DNA from: Nonomuraea sp. SYSU D8015
GTDB taxonomy: Bacteria; Actinomycetota; Actinomycetes; Streptosporangiales; Streptosporangiaceae
Direction: 5' to 3'
Assembly: GCF_008065375.1 (NCBI RefSeq)
Contig: NZ_VJYI01000002.1
Span: 1-64,000, forward strand
DNA length: 64,000 nt
Shown: piece after piece, positions 35,590 through 43,914 of the stretch
How positions within the stretch are numbered: the first letter of the stretch is position 1
Layout of the letters: every line of letters starts with the position of its first letter
Made by a program: the position numbers and the translations under genes
The notes under the pieces: generated by a model
What the model saw: the letters and a program-made list of their open reading frames with translations, nothing else
What the model was told of the DNA's origin: nothing
Databases searched by the model: none

Positions 35590-35938
35590 TAGTCCTCACC
35601 CGTGGAATTGTGTGCCGCGGATCGTTCGCGCGACATGCTGACGACCATGAGATGCCGGCCGCCCGATCCCCGTGACAGCACTGCCATGTGAGGTGCGCCA
35701 CTGGATCACGGGTGTCACACAGCGGTGAGGGCCGGCAGGCCGATCCGATGGGTGGGAGCGATCAGCCGTAGTGGCCCCTCCATGCCTGACGCGAGTGAGG
35801 GTCAACACTCGTTCCAGGCGAGGGACGTAGGACCAGGCCATCCGCGGGATGACCGCCGGGGCGACTCTTCAGCCCGGCGGTCTCCGTCAGTGCGTCTGTA
35901 CGTTCGCCACCGCGGAGCGCGGAAGGAATCGGCCGCGC
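35590..35938. other. Intergenic, no gene recognised
   Basis: About 350 bases between the SDR pair and the solute-binding/anti-sigma gene. Open frames exist but none has a domain or start context I can support. It contains the terminator at 35853-35880 and presumably the SDR promoter. Confidence 0.5.
35853..35880 (-). terminator. Hairpin terminator of the sigma/solute-binding operon
   Basis: CCGCCGGG (35853-35860) and CCCGGCGG (35873-35880) form an 8-base stem, 59 bases beyond the stop of the gene ending at 35939. Confidence 0.6.
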
Positions 35939-37018
35939 TCACCCGCCCTTCACGACGGCGCTCCGGACGTCCGCCGGGCGTCTGAGCAACTCGTAGGTGC
36001 GGGCCAGATCGGCGATCCGCTGGAGTTCTGTCATGTCCAGCTTGGCGGGATAGGAGCCGAGCGCGACGCCTGCGACCTCCGCCTTGGACATCCTTATGTA
36101 GGTGGGCAGCGCCTGGCGCACCTGCTGGGGATCGCTCGCGATCAGGCGCTGCGCCTTGGTCAGCGCGCGCTGGAAGGCCGCCAGTGTGCGAGGGTTTCGC
36201 CGGATCCACTGGTCGGTGGCCGTCATGCCCGCGGTGTGCAGGTTCACGAAATCCGCCGTCATCGCGTCCTCCACGATCCGCACGTGCCCGGTCTCGCGGC
36301 CCATGGTGACGAACGGCTCGGCCAGCAGGGCGGCGTCGACCCGCCCCTTTTCCAGCGCGTCGAGCATGTCAGGGGAGGGTCTCTCGATCAACCGCACGTC
36401 CGTCAACCTCAGCCCGGCCCGCTTCAGCACGGCTGACAGCGCCAACGGCCCGAGCCCTATGAGGTTCGGGATCGCGAGCTTCTTGCGCTTGAGGTCGGCC
36501 GCCGTCCTGATCTTCGACTTGGCGTTCACGGCGACCGCGAAGCTCCCTGGCGCGGCCTGGTACAGACTGGAAACGATCTTGACTTCCTGACCGTTGTCGT
36601 TCGCCACGAAGGCCGTGACGTAGTCGGTCTGCGCCAGGTCCAGCGCGTCACTCAGGACCTGAGGCATCGCGGCCGCCGGGCCGGTGATGGTCACCGGCTC
36701 CACCGTCAGCCCTTCCTCCTTGAAATAGTTCTTGGTCAAGGCCACGAATACGGGCGCCGACTCCACCGTCGGCACCACCCCGACCTTGATGGTGGACTGC
36801 TCGGGCGGCGCGGACGGGCGGGCTGCGGCGCGCGGCTCCGCGGGCAGTGCCCGTACCCCGACGGTGGCGGCGAGCACGATGACGACGACCACCGCGGCGG
36901 CGGCGAGCGCAATGAAGTTGCGCCGCCTGCGCTGATGGATCTCTATCGCCCTGGTGCCCAGGTCGCGCTCCGGCATGTCGTCCGCGATGCGGCTGAGCTG
37001 GTCTCCGAGCCAGGTCAT
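35939..37018 (-). CDS. Membrane-anchored NMT1/THI5-type binding protein, possible anti-sigma sensor
   Basis: 359 residues in three parts. Residues 1-34 (MTWLGDQLSRIADDMPERDL, then TRAIEIHQRRRR) are cytoplasmic and look like the short N-terminal tails of proteins paired with SigE-family sigma factors. Residues 35-57 are one membrane helix. From about 77 a complete periplasmic-type NMT1/SsuA fold faces outside (IKVGVVPTVESAPVFVALTK, NYFKEEGLTVEPVTITG, LAQTDYVTAFVANDNG, LRLTDVRLIERPSPDMLDAL). There is no lipobox and no permease or ATPase nearby, so import is unlikely. The start overlaps the sigma gene by 4 bases. I infer a ligand-sensing anti-sigma or co-sensor; unproven. Confidence 0.8.
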   Translation of the reverse strand: MTWLGDQLSRIADDMPERDLGTRAIEIHQRRRRNFIALAAAAVVVVIVLAATVGVRALPAEPRAAARPSAPPEQSTIKVGVVPTVESAPVFVALTKNYFKEEGLTVEPVTITGPAAAMPQVLSDALDLAQTDYVTAFVANDNGQEVKIVSSLYQAAPGSFAVAVNAKSKIRTAADLKRKKLAIPNLIGLGPLALSAVLKRAGLRLTDVRLIERPSPDMLDALEKGRVDAALLAEPFVTMGRETGHVRIVEDAMTADFVNLHTAGMTATDQWIRRNPRTLAAFQRALTKAQRLIASDPQQVRQALPTYIRMSKAEVAGVALGSYPAKLDMTELQRIADLARTYELLRRPADVRSAVVKGG

Positions 37019-37548
37019 CGGCGTGCCCCCTCACTACGGGCCGGGTCGTCCAGTACGGGCAGTCTCGGCGCCAGTTCCGGCGCCAGCGCACGCAGGCGGG
37101 CCAGCGCGTGGTGCGCCTGGCTCTTCACGGTGCCGACGGAGCATCCCAGCAGGTCGGCGACGTCGCGTTCGGTGCGGTCCTCGTAGAAGCGCAGGACGAG
37201 CACCGCACGCTGCTTGGGCGTCAGCCGCATGAGCGCCTGGCGCAGGACGATCCGCAGGACGGCGGAGTCCTCGGGCGAGTAGGCGCGGTCGGGTGGGTCG
37301 GCGCTCGGAACCTCGTCGGAGTGGCGGCGGCGCCGCCACGAGATGTACTGGTTGACCATGGTCTTACGCGCGTAGGCGTCGAGGTTGTCGATGTGGCGTA
37401 ACTTCGACCACCGCCCGATCATGCGGACCAGCACACTCTGCAGGAGGTCCTCTGCAAGGTGGACCTCTCCGGTTAGCAGGTAGGCCAGGCGCATCAACGG
37501 GCGTTGGTGAACATCCACGAACGCCCGGAAGCTGGCATCGCGATCCAA
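37015..37548 (-). CDS. SigE-family ECF sigma factor
   Basis: 177 residues. TTG at 37548 is chosen because AGGAGA lies 8 bases upstream; a longer frame to 37605 has no such site. Region 2: FRAFVDVHQRPLMRLAYLLT, EDLLQSVLVRMIGRWSKL, DNLDAYARKTMVNQYISWRR. Region 4: ALMRLTPKQRAVLVLRFYED, DRTERDVADLLGCSVGTVKS QAHHALARLR. This is the SigE-like (SigE_fam_strep) group common in actinomycetes. Its stop overlaps the start of the membrane-bound binding protein, which suggests the two act as a signalling pair. Confidence 0.92.
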   Translation of the reverse strand: MDRDASFRAFVDVHQRPLMRLAYLLTGEVHLAEDLLQSVLVRMIGRWSKLRHIDNLDAYARKTMVNQYISWRRRRHSDEVPSADPPDRAYSPEDSAVLRIVLRQALMRLTPKQRAVLVLRFYEDRTERDVADLLGCSVGTVKSQAHHALARLRALAPELAPRLPVLDDPARSEGARR

Positions 37549-37658
37549 CGTCTCTCCTCGTGTCGGTACCCTCCAAACGCTCTGGGGGCGGCGAAAGGTT
37601 GGCACTCCTGAGGAGCCGGCGTACGGGAGAGACGGGTGCTCACACCGTCCCGCAGCCC

Positions 37659-38276
37659 CTAACCGCCAACCGCATGCCGCCCCTTGCGCCGCTCGACCAG
37701 CCGCATCCCCACGAAGACCAGCACGGCCAGCGCCACCGCGGCGATGACCGCGTTAGTGCCCATGCCCACGTAGGTCTCCACCAGCGACCAGTTCTCCCCC
37801 AGCGTCCAGCCGGCCAGCACGAAGAGGGTGTTCCAGAGCAAGCTCCCGGCCGTGGTCAGGAGCGTGAAGATTCCCAGCGGCATGCGCTCCACCCCGGCGG
37901 GGATGGAGATCAGGCTGCGGAAGATCGGGATCATCCGGCCGAAGAACACCGTCTTGCGCCCGTGCTTGAGGAACCATGCCTCGGTCTTGGCGATGTCGGA
38001 GACCTTCAGCAGCGGGATCCGGGCGGCCAGGGCCAGCGTGCGCTCGCGGCCGAGCAGCGCGCCCACCCAGTACAGCGCCAGCGCCCCGATCACCGAACCG
38101 GCGGTGGTCCACAACAACACGGCGAGCAGGTTCATCTCTCCCTGGGAGGCGGTGAAGCCGGCCAGCGGCAGGATCACCTCGCTGGGGAGGGGCGGGAAGA
38201 GGTTCTCCAGCGCGATCGCCATCCCGGCTCCCGGCGCGCCGAGCATTTCCATCAGGTCAATCAGCCATTCCGTCAT
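37659..38276 (-). CDS. DedA-family membrane protein (VTT domain)
   Basis: 205 residues from ATG at 38276. It has the family block ALENLFPPLPSEVILPLAGF with the conserved Glu and P-P-x-P-S-E. A second block, FLKHGRKTVFFGRMIPIFRS followed by ISIPAGVERMPLGIFT, has the membrane-dipping arginine loop F-x-R-x-x-P. Then follow NTLFVLAGWTLGENW and a last membrane helix. DedA proteins are inner-membrane, proton-linked lipid (undecaprenyl phosphate) flippase-like proteins. The frame extends 60 codons upstream without support. Confidence 0.88.
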   Translation of the reverse strand: MTEWLIDLMEMLGAPGAGMAIALENLFPPLPSEVILPLAGFTASQGEMNLLAVLLWTTAGSVIGALALYWVGALLGRERTLALAARIPLLKVSDIAKTEAWFLKHGRKTVFFGRMIPIFRSLISIPAGVERMPLGIFTLLTTAGSLLWNTLFVLAGWTLGENWSLVETYVGMGTNAVIAAVALAVLVFVGMRLVERRKGRHAVGG

Positions 38277-38371
38277 GCGTCTGAGACTAGGAATGATCAG
38301 GGTCTGGTCACCATGAGGCAGGTGGCCGTTCAGGGGTGGGGGAAACCACAGGTGCCGCCATTGGGCGCGCC

Positions 38372-38836
38372 TCAGCTCACCGCCTGCTTCACCAGCGCGG
38401 CGATCCGTGCCTCCACCGCGGCCGTCACCTCGGTCAGGGCGAAACCGGCAGCCCACATCGTGCCCTCGTCCAGCTTGGCCACGTCGCTGAACCCGAGCGT
38501 GGCGTAGCGCGCCTTGAACTTCGCCGCAGGCTGGAAGTGGCAGACGATTTTGCCGTCCAGCGCATAGGCGGGCATCCCGTACCAGAGCTTCGGCGCGAGG
38601 GCCGGGGCGCTGGCGGTGATGACGGCATGGACGCGCTCGGCCATGATCCGGTCCGCTTCCTGCATCTCGGAGATCTTCGCGAGTACGTCCCGCCGGTCCT
38701 GCGCCGCCTTGTCGGCGTGTGAGCTGCGCCGCGCCGCCTTCTTCGGAATGTTCGTGGCCGAGGCCGGCCCGTCGCCTGCCTCAGACGGATGCGGCCTCCC
38801 AGACGAACCCGTCGGGGTCGGTGAAGGGCCCGGCAT
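38372..38836 (-). CDS. DUF1801-domain protein
   Basis: 154 residues if started at the only in-frame ATG, 38836, which overlaps the VOC gene by 56 bases. The conserved part begins near residue 44 (AAQDRRDVLAKISEMQEADR) and includes ASAPALAPKLWYGMPAYALD and GKIVCHFQPAAKFKARYATL, the DUF1801/YdhG-like fold. Proteins of this group include iron-chaperone-like (frataxin fold) members; function here is unknown. The first 30 residues are probably not conserved and the true start is uncertain. Confidence 0.75.
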   Translation of the reverse strand: MPGPSPTPTGSSGRPHPSEAGDGPASATNIPKKAARRSSHADKAAQDRRDVLAKISEMQEADRIMAERVHAVITASAPALAPKLWYGMPAYALDGKIVCHFQPAAKFKARYATLGFSDVAKLDEGTMWAAGFALTEVTAAVEARIAALVKQAVS

Positions 38837-39392
38837 CGCCGCCGATCAGGATCCGGTGTGATCCGGTGCCCTCCTGGGAGACGCCGGTGTCCTTGGCGAG
38901 GGCGCGGCGCGGGTAGAGCGCCAGCGTGACGGCCGACGACGGGGTGTCGAACTCGACGTACTTGCCGCCGAAGCTCTTCCCCACGGCCAGGCCACGGTCG
39001 ACGTAGAACCGCTTGCTCGCCTTGACGTCCGCGACTCCCAACAGCAGCACGACCTGGTCGATGTGCCGGGCGGCAGGGCCGGTGTCCTTCTTCTTCGAGG
39101 TCGCGATCTTGCAGATCGTCCCGTCCGGGGCGCGTACGACGCCGCCGTAGCCCCAGAATCCCTTCGTGGCCGGCCTCAGGATCGTGGCACCGGCGTCGAG
39201 GGCGGCGCCGACGAGGGCGTCGACGTTGCCCGGCTGGGACACCACGAGGGACAGCGCGAACCCACGGAAGCCGGTCGTCGGCGCGTCCGAGGCGCGCACG
39301 TTCACGTACGGCCCCAAACCGAAGGCTTCGTAGAAGGCGTCCACGGCGGTGGGGTCGGAAACTTCCAGGGTGACGGATGCGAAGGAGGTCAT
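38781..39392 (-). CDS. Two-domain VOC (glyoxalase/dioxygenase-fold) protein
   Basis: 203 residues. Two beta-alpha-beta-beta-beta modules: the first starts FASVTLEVSDPTAVDAFYEA and ends VVRAPDGTICKIAT; the second starts HIDQVVLLLGVADVKASKRF and ends GPFTDPDGFVWEAASV. Metal ligands at the usual places are not all obvious. Members include glyoxalases, antibiotic-binding proteins and dioxygenases. It is part of a three-gene run with another VOC gene and a DUF1801 gene. Confidence 0.82.
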   Translation of the reverse strand: MTSFASVTLEVSDPTAVDAFYEAFGLGPYVNVRASDAPTTGFRGFALSLVVSQPGNVDALVGAALDAGATILRPATKGFWGYGGVVRAPDGTICKIATSKKKDTGPAARHIDQVVLLLGVADVKASKRFYVDRGLAVGKSFGGKYVEFDTPSSAVTLALYPRRALAKDTGVSQEGTGSHRILIGGDAGPFTDPDGFVWEAASV

Positions 39393-39475
39393 GGCAGGTC
39401 CTTTGAGCGAGGTGGGTTGGTCGTCTTGTCGGCGGGGCCGCTACGCGGCCGATAGGGCAGGGGCAGGTCCGCTGC

Positions 39476-39832
39476 TCACCGGTCCTGGATCAGCCCGAGC
39501 ACGTTGCCGTCGGGGTCGATGACGGTGGCCACCAGGCGGCCGCCGCCGACCTCGTGCGCGGCCTCCTTCACGGTGGCCCCCGCGGCGATCACCTCGGCCA
39601 GCTTCGCCTCCATGTCCGGCACGTGCCAGTAGGCCACCGGCGTGGTCATGCCCTGCGGTCCACCGCCCGGCACCAGTCCGATGTGCTGGCCCTCGGCCTC
39701 GAAGCCGACGTAGTAGGACGAGTCGGTCTGCGGCGCGACACCGAGCAGGGCCGCATACACCGCCTTCGCCTTGGCCAGGTCGGTCACGGGGTGCAGCACC
39801 GTCTTGATTCCCTGGGTGGAAGAGCCGGTCAT
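39476..39832 (-). CDS. Single-domain VOC protein
   Basis: 118 residues from ATG at 39832, with AGGAG 8 bases upstream; ATG at 39850 is the alternative. One VOC module pair: IKTVLHPVTDLAKAKAVYAA, SSYYVGFEAEGQHIGLVPGG, PVAYWHVPDMEAKLAEVIAA and LVATVIDPDGNVLGLIQDR. H20-like and E near the end could bind a divalent metal. Likely a small-molecule binding or lyase-type protein. It reads toward the next VOC gene with an 83-base gap. Confidence 0.82.
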   Translation of the reverse strand: MTGSSTQGIKTVLHPVTDLAKAKAVYAALLGVAPQTDSSYYVGFEAEGQHIGLVPGGGPQGMTTPVAYWHVPDMEAKLAEVIAAGATVKEAAHEVGGGRLVATVIDPDGNVLGLIQDR

Positions 39833-39991
39833 GGTCACTCCTGTCGTCATGGGTCACATCGACCCGCCGTTTGCGTGTTCATAGCTTTTCTCGCGGCCTG
39901 GCCGGTCCACATCCGTGGCGACCACGGAACCGCACCACGGATCGACGGCACGGATCGCGCACGGTGGCCATTGCGGATGGGGTGGGGAGGG

Positions 39992-42832
39992 ATGCGGCAA
40001 ACTGGGACAGTGGCGACAGGAGTGGAGATCTCGCCTCGGGAAGCCGAGGTGCTGGAACTGGTCGGGGCCCGTCTCAGCAACGCCGAGATCGCGGCACGAC
40101 TGTGCATCTCGGTACGGACGGTAGAGAGCCACGTCTCCTCGCTGCTGCGCAAGCTGGAGGTGCCGGATCGGCGGGCGCTCGCCCAGCGTGCGCCCGAGCC
40201 GGCCGGCGCCGGCCCGTCACGTCGGGCAGCGGTTCTGCCCACCCTGCTGACCTCGTTCGTCGGCCGGGTGAGCGAGCGGGCCGAGCTGATCGAGATGATC
40301 AAGACACACCGTCAGGTGACCGCGGTCGGTCCCGGCGGAGTGGGCAAGACCCGGCTCGCGTTGACGGTGGCCGCGGAGGCGGCCGGCGAGTACTCCGACG
40401 GGGTGTGGTTCGTCGACCTGGTCCCGGTCACCGATCCGGGCATGATCGCCACTGCGGTCGCCGGGGCGCTCGGCCTCGGTGAGCAACCCGGCCGCGACAT
40501 GACCGGGTCCGTGGTCGCCGCGCTGGCCGACCGTCATGCGCTGCTGGTGCTGGACAACTGCGAGCACGTGGTGAACGGGGTGGCGCTGTTTCTCGAGCGG
40601 CTGCTGGCGACGTGCCCTCGGGTGACGGTGCTGGCGACCAGCCGGGCACGGCTGATGGTGCCGTTCGAACGGGTGTATCAGGTCCCGCCGCTGTCGCTGC
40701 CCGTCGATGGTGAGTCGGACGCGGTCATGTTGTTCATGGAGCGGGCGGCAGCGGTCGGTCGGCCGCTGGATCCTCCGCTGCGCGACCAGATCGCCGCGAT
40801 CTGCGAGCGGCTGGATGGGATGGCGCTGGCCATCGAACTGGCCGCCGCCCGGTATCCCACGCTCGGTCTTGACGGCATCACCGCCGCCCTGTCCCACCCG
40901 CTCCGGATGCTCACCGGCGGCTCCCGTGCCGATGAGCGGCACCGTTCAGTACGGGCGGCGCTGGACTGGAGCCATGCCCTGCTGGAGCCGGCCGACCGGG
41001 CGCTGCTGCGCCGGGTGTCGGTGTTCGTGGCGCCGTTCACGGCTTCGGCGGCGGCGGAGGTCGCTGGGGGCGAGGAAGGCCTTGTCGCCGAGGGACTGGC
41101 CCGACTCGCCGAACAGAGCCTGCTCGTGGTGACGGCCTCCCCGGGCGGCACCCAGTACCGGGCGCTGGAGACCATCCGCCAGTACGGCACGGAGCGGCTC
41201 ACCGAGGCCGGCGAGTTGGCCGACGCCCGATCCCGGCATCTTCGCTGGTGCTTGGCCAAGGCCACCGGCCTGGCGGAGGCAGGAGCGGACTGGCGGGCCC
41301 GCTTCGACGCGGTGGCCGACGACCTGCGCGCGGCCCTGGCGTGGGCGGCCGACCAGTCAGAGCAGCGCGCGGGCGCCTACCGCCTCGCCCGGTGCCTGGC
41401 GGGGCTGACCTTCGTCCGTCACCTGACCGGCGAGTCCCAGCAGCGCTACGAGCAGGCGGCCGCGCTGGCCGACGACCCCGCCGCCACCGCGTCGATGCTC
41501 CGGCAGGCCGCGGCCGTCGCCGGCTGCCGGATGCACGGTGATGACATGCACCGCCTGCAGCGCGCGGCAGCGGACGCCGCCCGCCGTGCGGGCGACACCG
41601 CCGGCGCCGCCCGTGACCTGGCGACCGCCGCCACCAACGCCTACCGGTTCTCCGGCAAGTTCGTACGGAAGCTTCCGCAGGAAGAGGCGATCGCGCTCAT
41701 CACCCAGGCACGGGAACTGGCCGGCGACGACCCGGCCGCCCAGGCCGCGGTGGCGCTGGCCGAGGCCGGAGTGCTCTACGACGCGTTCGGCGCCGCCCAG
41801 GGCCCGCCCGACAACGCCGTGCCGGAGACGATCGCGCGCGCCGGACGAGCGGTCGAACTCGCCCGCCGGACCGGCGACCCGCTCGCCGAGTCCGCCGCGC
41901 TCGACACACTCACCGGCGCCCAGAGCTGGGGCGGTGACACGTTCGCCGCCGCCGATACGGCCCGGCGCCGGATCACGCTCCTGTCATCCACGCCGGATAC
42001 CCCGGCCGGCACCCACGAGCTGGTCGACGCACTCGGCATGGTCACCGAGGCCAGCCTCGGCGCGGGTGACGTGCCGGGCGCCCGCCGGTGGGCACGGCAA
42101 CTGGCCGAACATCCGTCTCTGGCGGAGGTCGGCCACCTCGCCACGTACCGGCTGCTGATGGTGGAGGCGCTGGCGGGCAATGCCGACGAGGTGCTCACGG
42201 GCAGTGTCCGGTTCCTCGACGCGTGGCGGCGGTCGGGCAGCCCGGCCCAGCCGGGCCTCAGCCCGGCGGTGGCCGGTGTGGCGATGATCCACGGCCTCCG
42301 CGGCGACCAGGAGGCCCAGGGCGAATGGCGGGAGGTCCTGGATCAGCTCGGCACCTCACCGGGGCGTACCCATGGCTACGGGTCGGTCTTCGACGCGATG
42401 CTTCTGCTGCACCACGGGCAGGCGGCGGAGGCGCTGGAGCGGATGGCGCCCGAGCCCGACCAGGTGTGGAAATGGGTCACCTGGATCTGGCTCCACTGGT
42501 ATGTGGCGCTGCGCACCGAGGCGGCCGTGCTCGCCGGGATCCCCGACGCCGGCGACCGTCTGGCCGACGCTCGGACCATCGTGGCCGGCAACCCGGTCGC
42601 CAGCGCCATCGTGGAGCGAGCCCAAGCGCTGCTCGACAACGACCAGGAGCGACTGCTCGCCACGGCAGACGCGTTCGACGCCGCCGGCTGCCGCTACCAA
42701 TCGGCGCGGACTCTGGTGCTGGCCGGCGGCGACCACGCTGACCGCGGCGCGGCCGCGCTCACCGATCTCGGCCTCATCTCGATGGCCCCAGTGGCGGTGG
42801 CGGCTCGTTCCGATGGACGCGCGGCAACGTGA
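39992..42832 (+). CDS. Large ATPase regulator with N-terminal LuxR HTH
   Basis: 946 residues from ATG at 39992; a frame running back to 39554 is antisense to the VOC gene. A LuxR-type HTH comes first, at residues 13-66 (SPREAEVLELVGARLSNAEI, AARLCISVRTVESHVSSLLR). Then an NB-ARC/AAA-type ATPase: Walker A VGPGGVGKTRLALTV at 112-126, Walker B HALLVLDNCEHVV, ATSRARLMVPFERVYQVPPL. The rest is helical, TPR-like. In most LAL/AfsR-like regulators the LuxR HTH is at the C terminus, so this order is a known but less common form. It probably controls a secondary-metabolic or stress operon; the target is unknown. Confidence 0.85.
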   Translation: MRQTGTVATGVEISPREAEVLELVGARLSNAEIAARLCISVRTVESHVSSLLRKLEVPDRRALAQRAPEPAGAGPSRRAAVLPTLLTSFVGRVSERAELIEMIKTHRQVTAVGPGGVGKTRLALTVAAEAAGEYSDGVWFVDLVPVTDPGMIATAVAGALGLGEQPGRDMTGSVVAALADRHALLVLDNCEHVVNGVALFLERLLATCPRVTVLATSRARLMVPFERVYQVPPLSLPVDGESDAVMLFMERAAAVGRPLDPPLRDQIAAICERLDGMALAIELAAARYPTLGLDGITAALSHPLRMLTGGSRADERHRSVRAALDWSHALLEPADRALLRRVSVFVAPFTASAAAEVAGGEEGLVAEGLARLAEQSLLVVTASPGGTQYRALETIRQYGTERLTEAGELADARSRHLRWCLAKATGLAEAGADWRARFDAVADDLRAALAWAADQSEQRAGAYRLARCLAGLTFVRHLTGESQQRYEQAAALADDPAATASMLRQAAAVAGCRMHGDDMHRLQRAAADAARRAGDTAGAARDLATAATNAYRFSGKFVRKLPQEEAIALITQARELAGDDPAAQAAVALAEAGVLYDAFGAAQGPPDNAVPETIARAGRAVELARRTGDPLAESAALDTLTGAQSWGGDTFAAADTARRRITLLSSTPDTPAGTHELVDALGMVTEASLGAGDVPGARRWARQLAEHPSLAEVGHLATYRLLMVEALAGNADEVLTGSVRFLDAWRRSGSPAQPGLSPAVAGVAMIHGLRGDQEAQGEWREVLDQLGTSPGRTHGYGSVFDAMLLLHHGQAAEALERMAPEPDQVWKWVTWIWLHWYVALRTEAAVLAGIPDAGDRLADARTIVAGNPVASAIVERAQALLDNDQERLLATADAFDAAGCRYQSARTLVLAGGDHADRGAAALTDLGLISMAPVAVAARSDGRAAT

Positions 42833-42854
42833 GTCTGAGTCGACTATGACGCCA

Positions 42855-43814
42855 TCACCCTGTGGGCCGAATGGATGTCCGTGAGCGGAAGGTGCGGCGG
42901 TAGGTGTCCGGAGGCACACCGACCGTACGGTTGAAGTGCCGGCGCATCGTCGTCGCGGTGCCCATGCCGGTGGCCGCCGCGATGGTGTCGATGCTGTCGT
43001 CGGTGGTCTCCAGCAACTCCTGGGCGTGGCGGATCCGCTGAGTCAGCAGCCATTGCAGCGGGGTGGTGCCGGTCACCGACTTGAAGTGACGGCCCAGGTT
43101 GCGCGAGCTCATCCGCGCCTGCCTGGCCAGGTCCGTCACGGTCAGCGGCTGGTCGAGCCGTTCGATCACCCAGGGGAACAGTTCGGCGAGCGGGTGGTTG
43201 TCCGGGGCCGGCACCGGGGTGGTCACGAACTGGGCCTGGCCACCGTCCCGGTGCGGCGGCACCACCAGGCGGCGGGCGACCGTGTTGGCGATCGAGGAGC
43301 CGTGGTCGCGGCGGACGAGGTGCAGGCACAGATCCATGGCCGCGGCTTTGCCGGCGGAGGTGAGCAGGCTGCCGTTGTCGACGTACAGGACGTCCGGGTC
43401 CACCTGCACCTGGGGATAGCGGGCGGCCAGGTCTTCGGTGTGCGCCCAGTGGGTGGTTGCGCGCCGTCCGTCCAGCAGGCCCGCGGCGGCCAGCACGAAC
43501 GCACCCGTGCAGAGGGAGGCCACGCGTGCGCCTGCCTCGTGAGCCGCACGCACCGCCTCGACCAGGTCGGCGGGTGGTTCCACGTCGACGTCGGCCCAAC
43601 CGGGGACGATCACGGTGTCGGCGCGCGAGAGTGCGTCGAAGCCGTGGTCGGGCTCCAGCCGGAACCGGCCGACCCGTACGGCGACCGGCCCGCAGACGGT
43701 GACGTCGTACCAGGGGACTGTCACGCCGTCCGGGACAGCGGCGAAGACCTCGTACGCCAGGGACAGTTCGAAGTGCAGCATGCCGTCGGTGACGGCCAGC
43801 GCGACAGTACCCAT
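42855..43814 (-). CDS. GlxA-type regulator (DJ-1/PfpI domain plus AraC HTH)
   Basis: 319 residues from ATG at 43814 (a GTG at 43853 would add 13). Residues 1-170 form the class I amidotransferase-like fold (TVALAVTDGMLHFELSLAYE, DTVIVPGWADVDVEPPADLV, ASLCTGAFVLAAAGLLDGRR with the elbow Cys). The C terminus is a double AraC HTH (PLTVTDLARQARMSSRNLGR, FKSVTGTTPLQWLLTQRIRH, IDTIAAATGMGTATTMRRHF). It is divergent from the oxidoreductase at 43915 and likely controls it. Confidence 0.9.
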   Translation of the reverse strand: MGTVALAVTDGMLHFELSLAYEVFAAVPDGVTVPWYDVTVCGPVAVRVGRFRLEPDHGFDALSRADTVIVPGWADVDVEPPADLVEAVRAAHEAGARVASLCTGAFVLAAAGLLDGRRATTHWAHTEDLAARYPQVQVDPDVLYVDNGSLLTSAGKAAAMDLCLHLVRRDHGSSIANTVARRLVVPPHRDGGQAQFVTTPVPAPDNHPLAELFPWVIERLDQPLTVTDLARQARMSSRNLGRHFKSVTGTTPLQWLLTQRIRHAQELLETTDDSIDTIAAATGMGTATTMRRHFNRTVGVPPDTYRRTFRSRTSIRPTG

Positions 43815-43914
43815 GTCCGGAATTGTACGAGTGATGGCGTTCCGGACACTCACGGTTCAGCGCCCGCCCCCGTCAGGATGTCCTCAGTGGATCATTCGAG
43901 CACAGGGAGAACCC

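Noticed and set aside
39554..39991. Extension of the LuxR/ATPase gene upstream of 39992.
   Set aside because: It would be antisense to the single-domain VOC gene, with no ribosome site and no similarity before the HTH.
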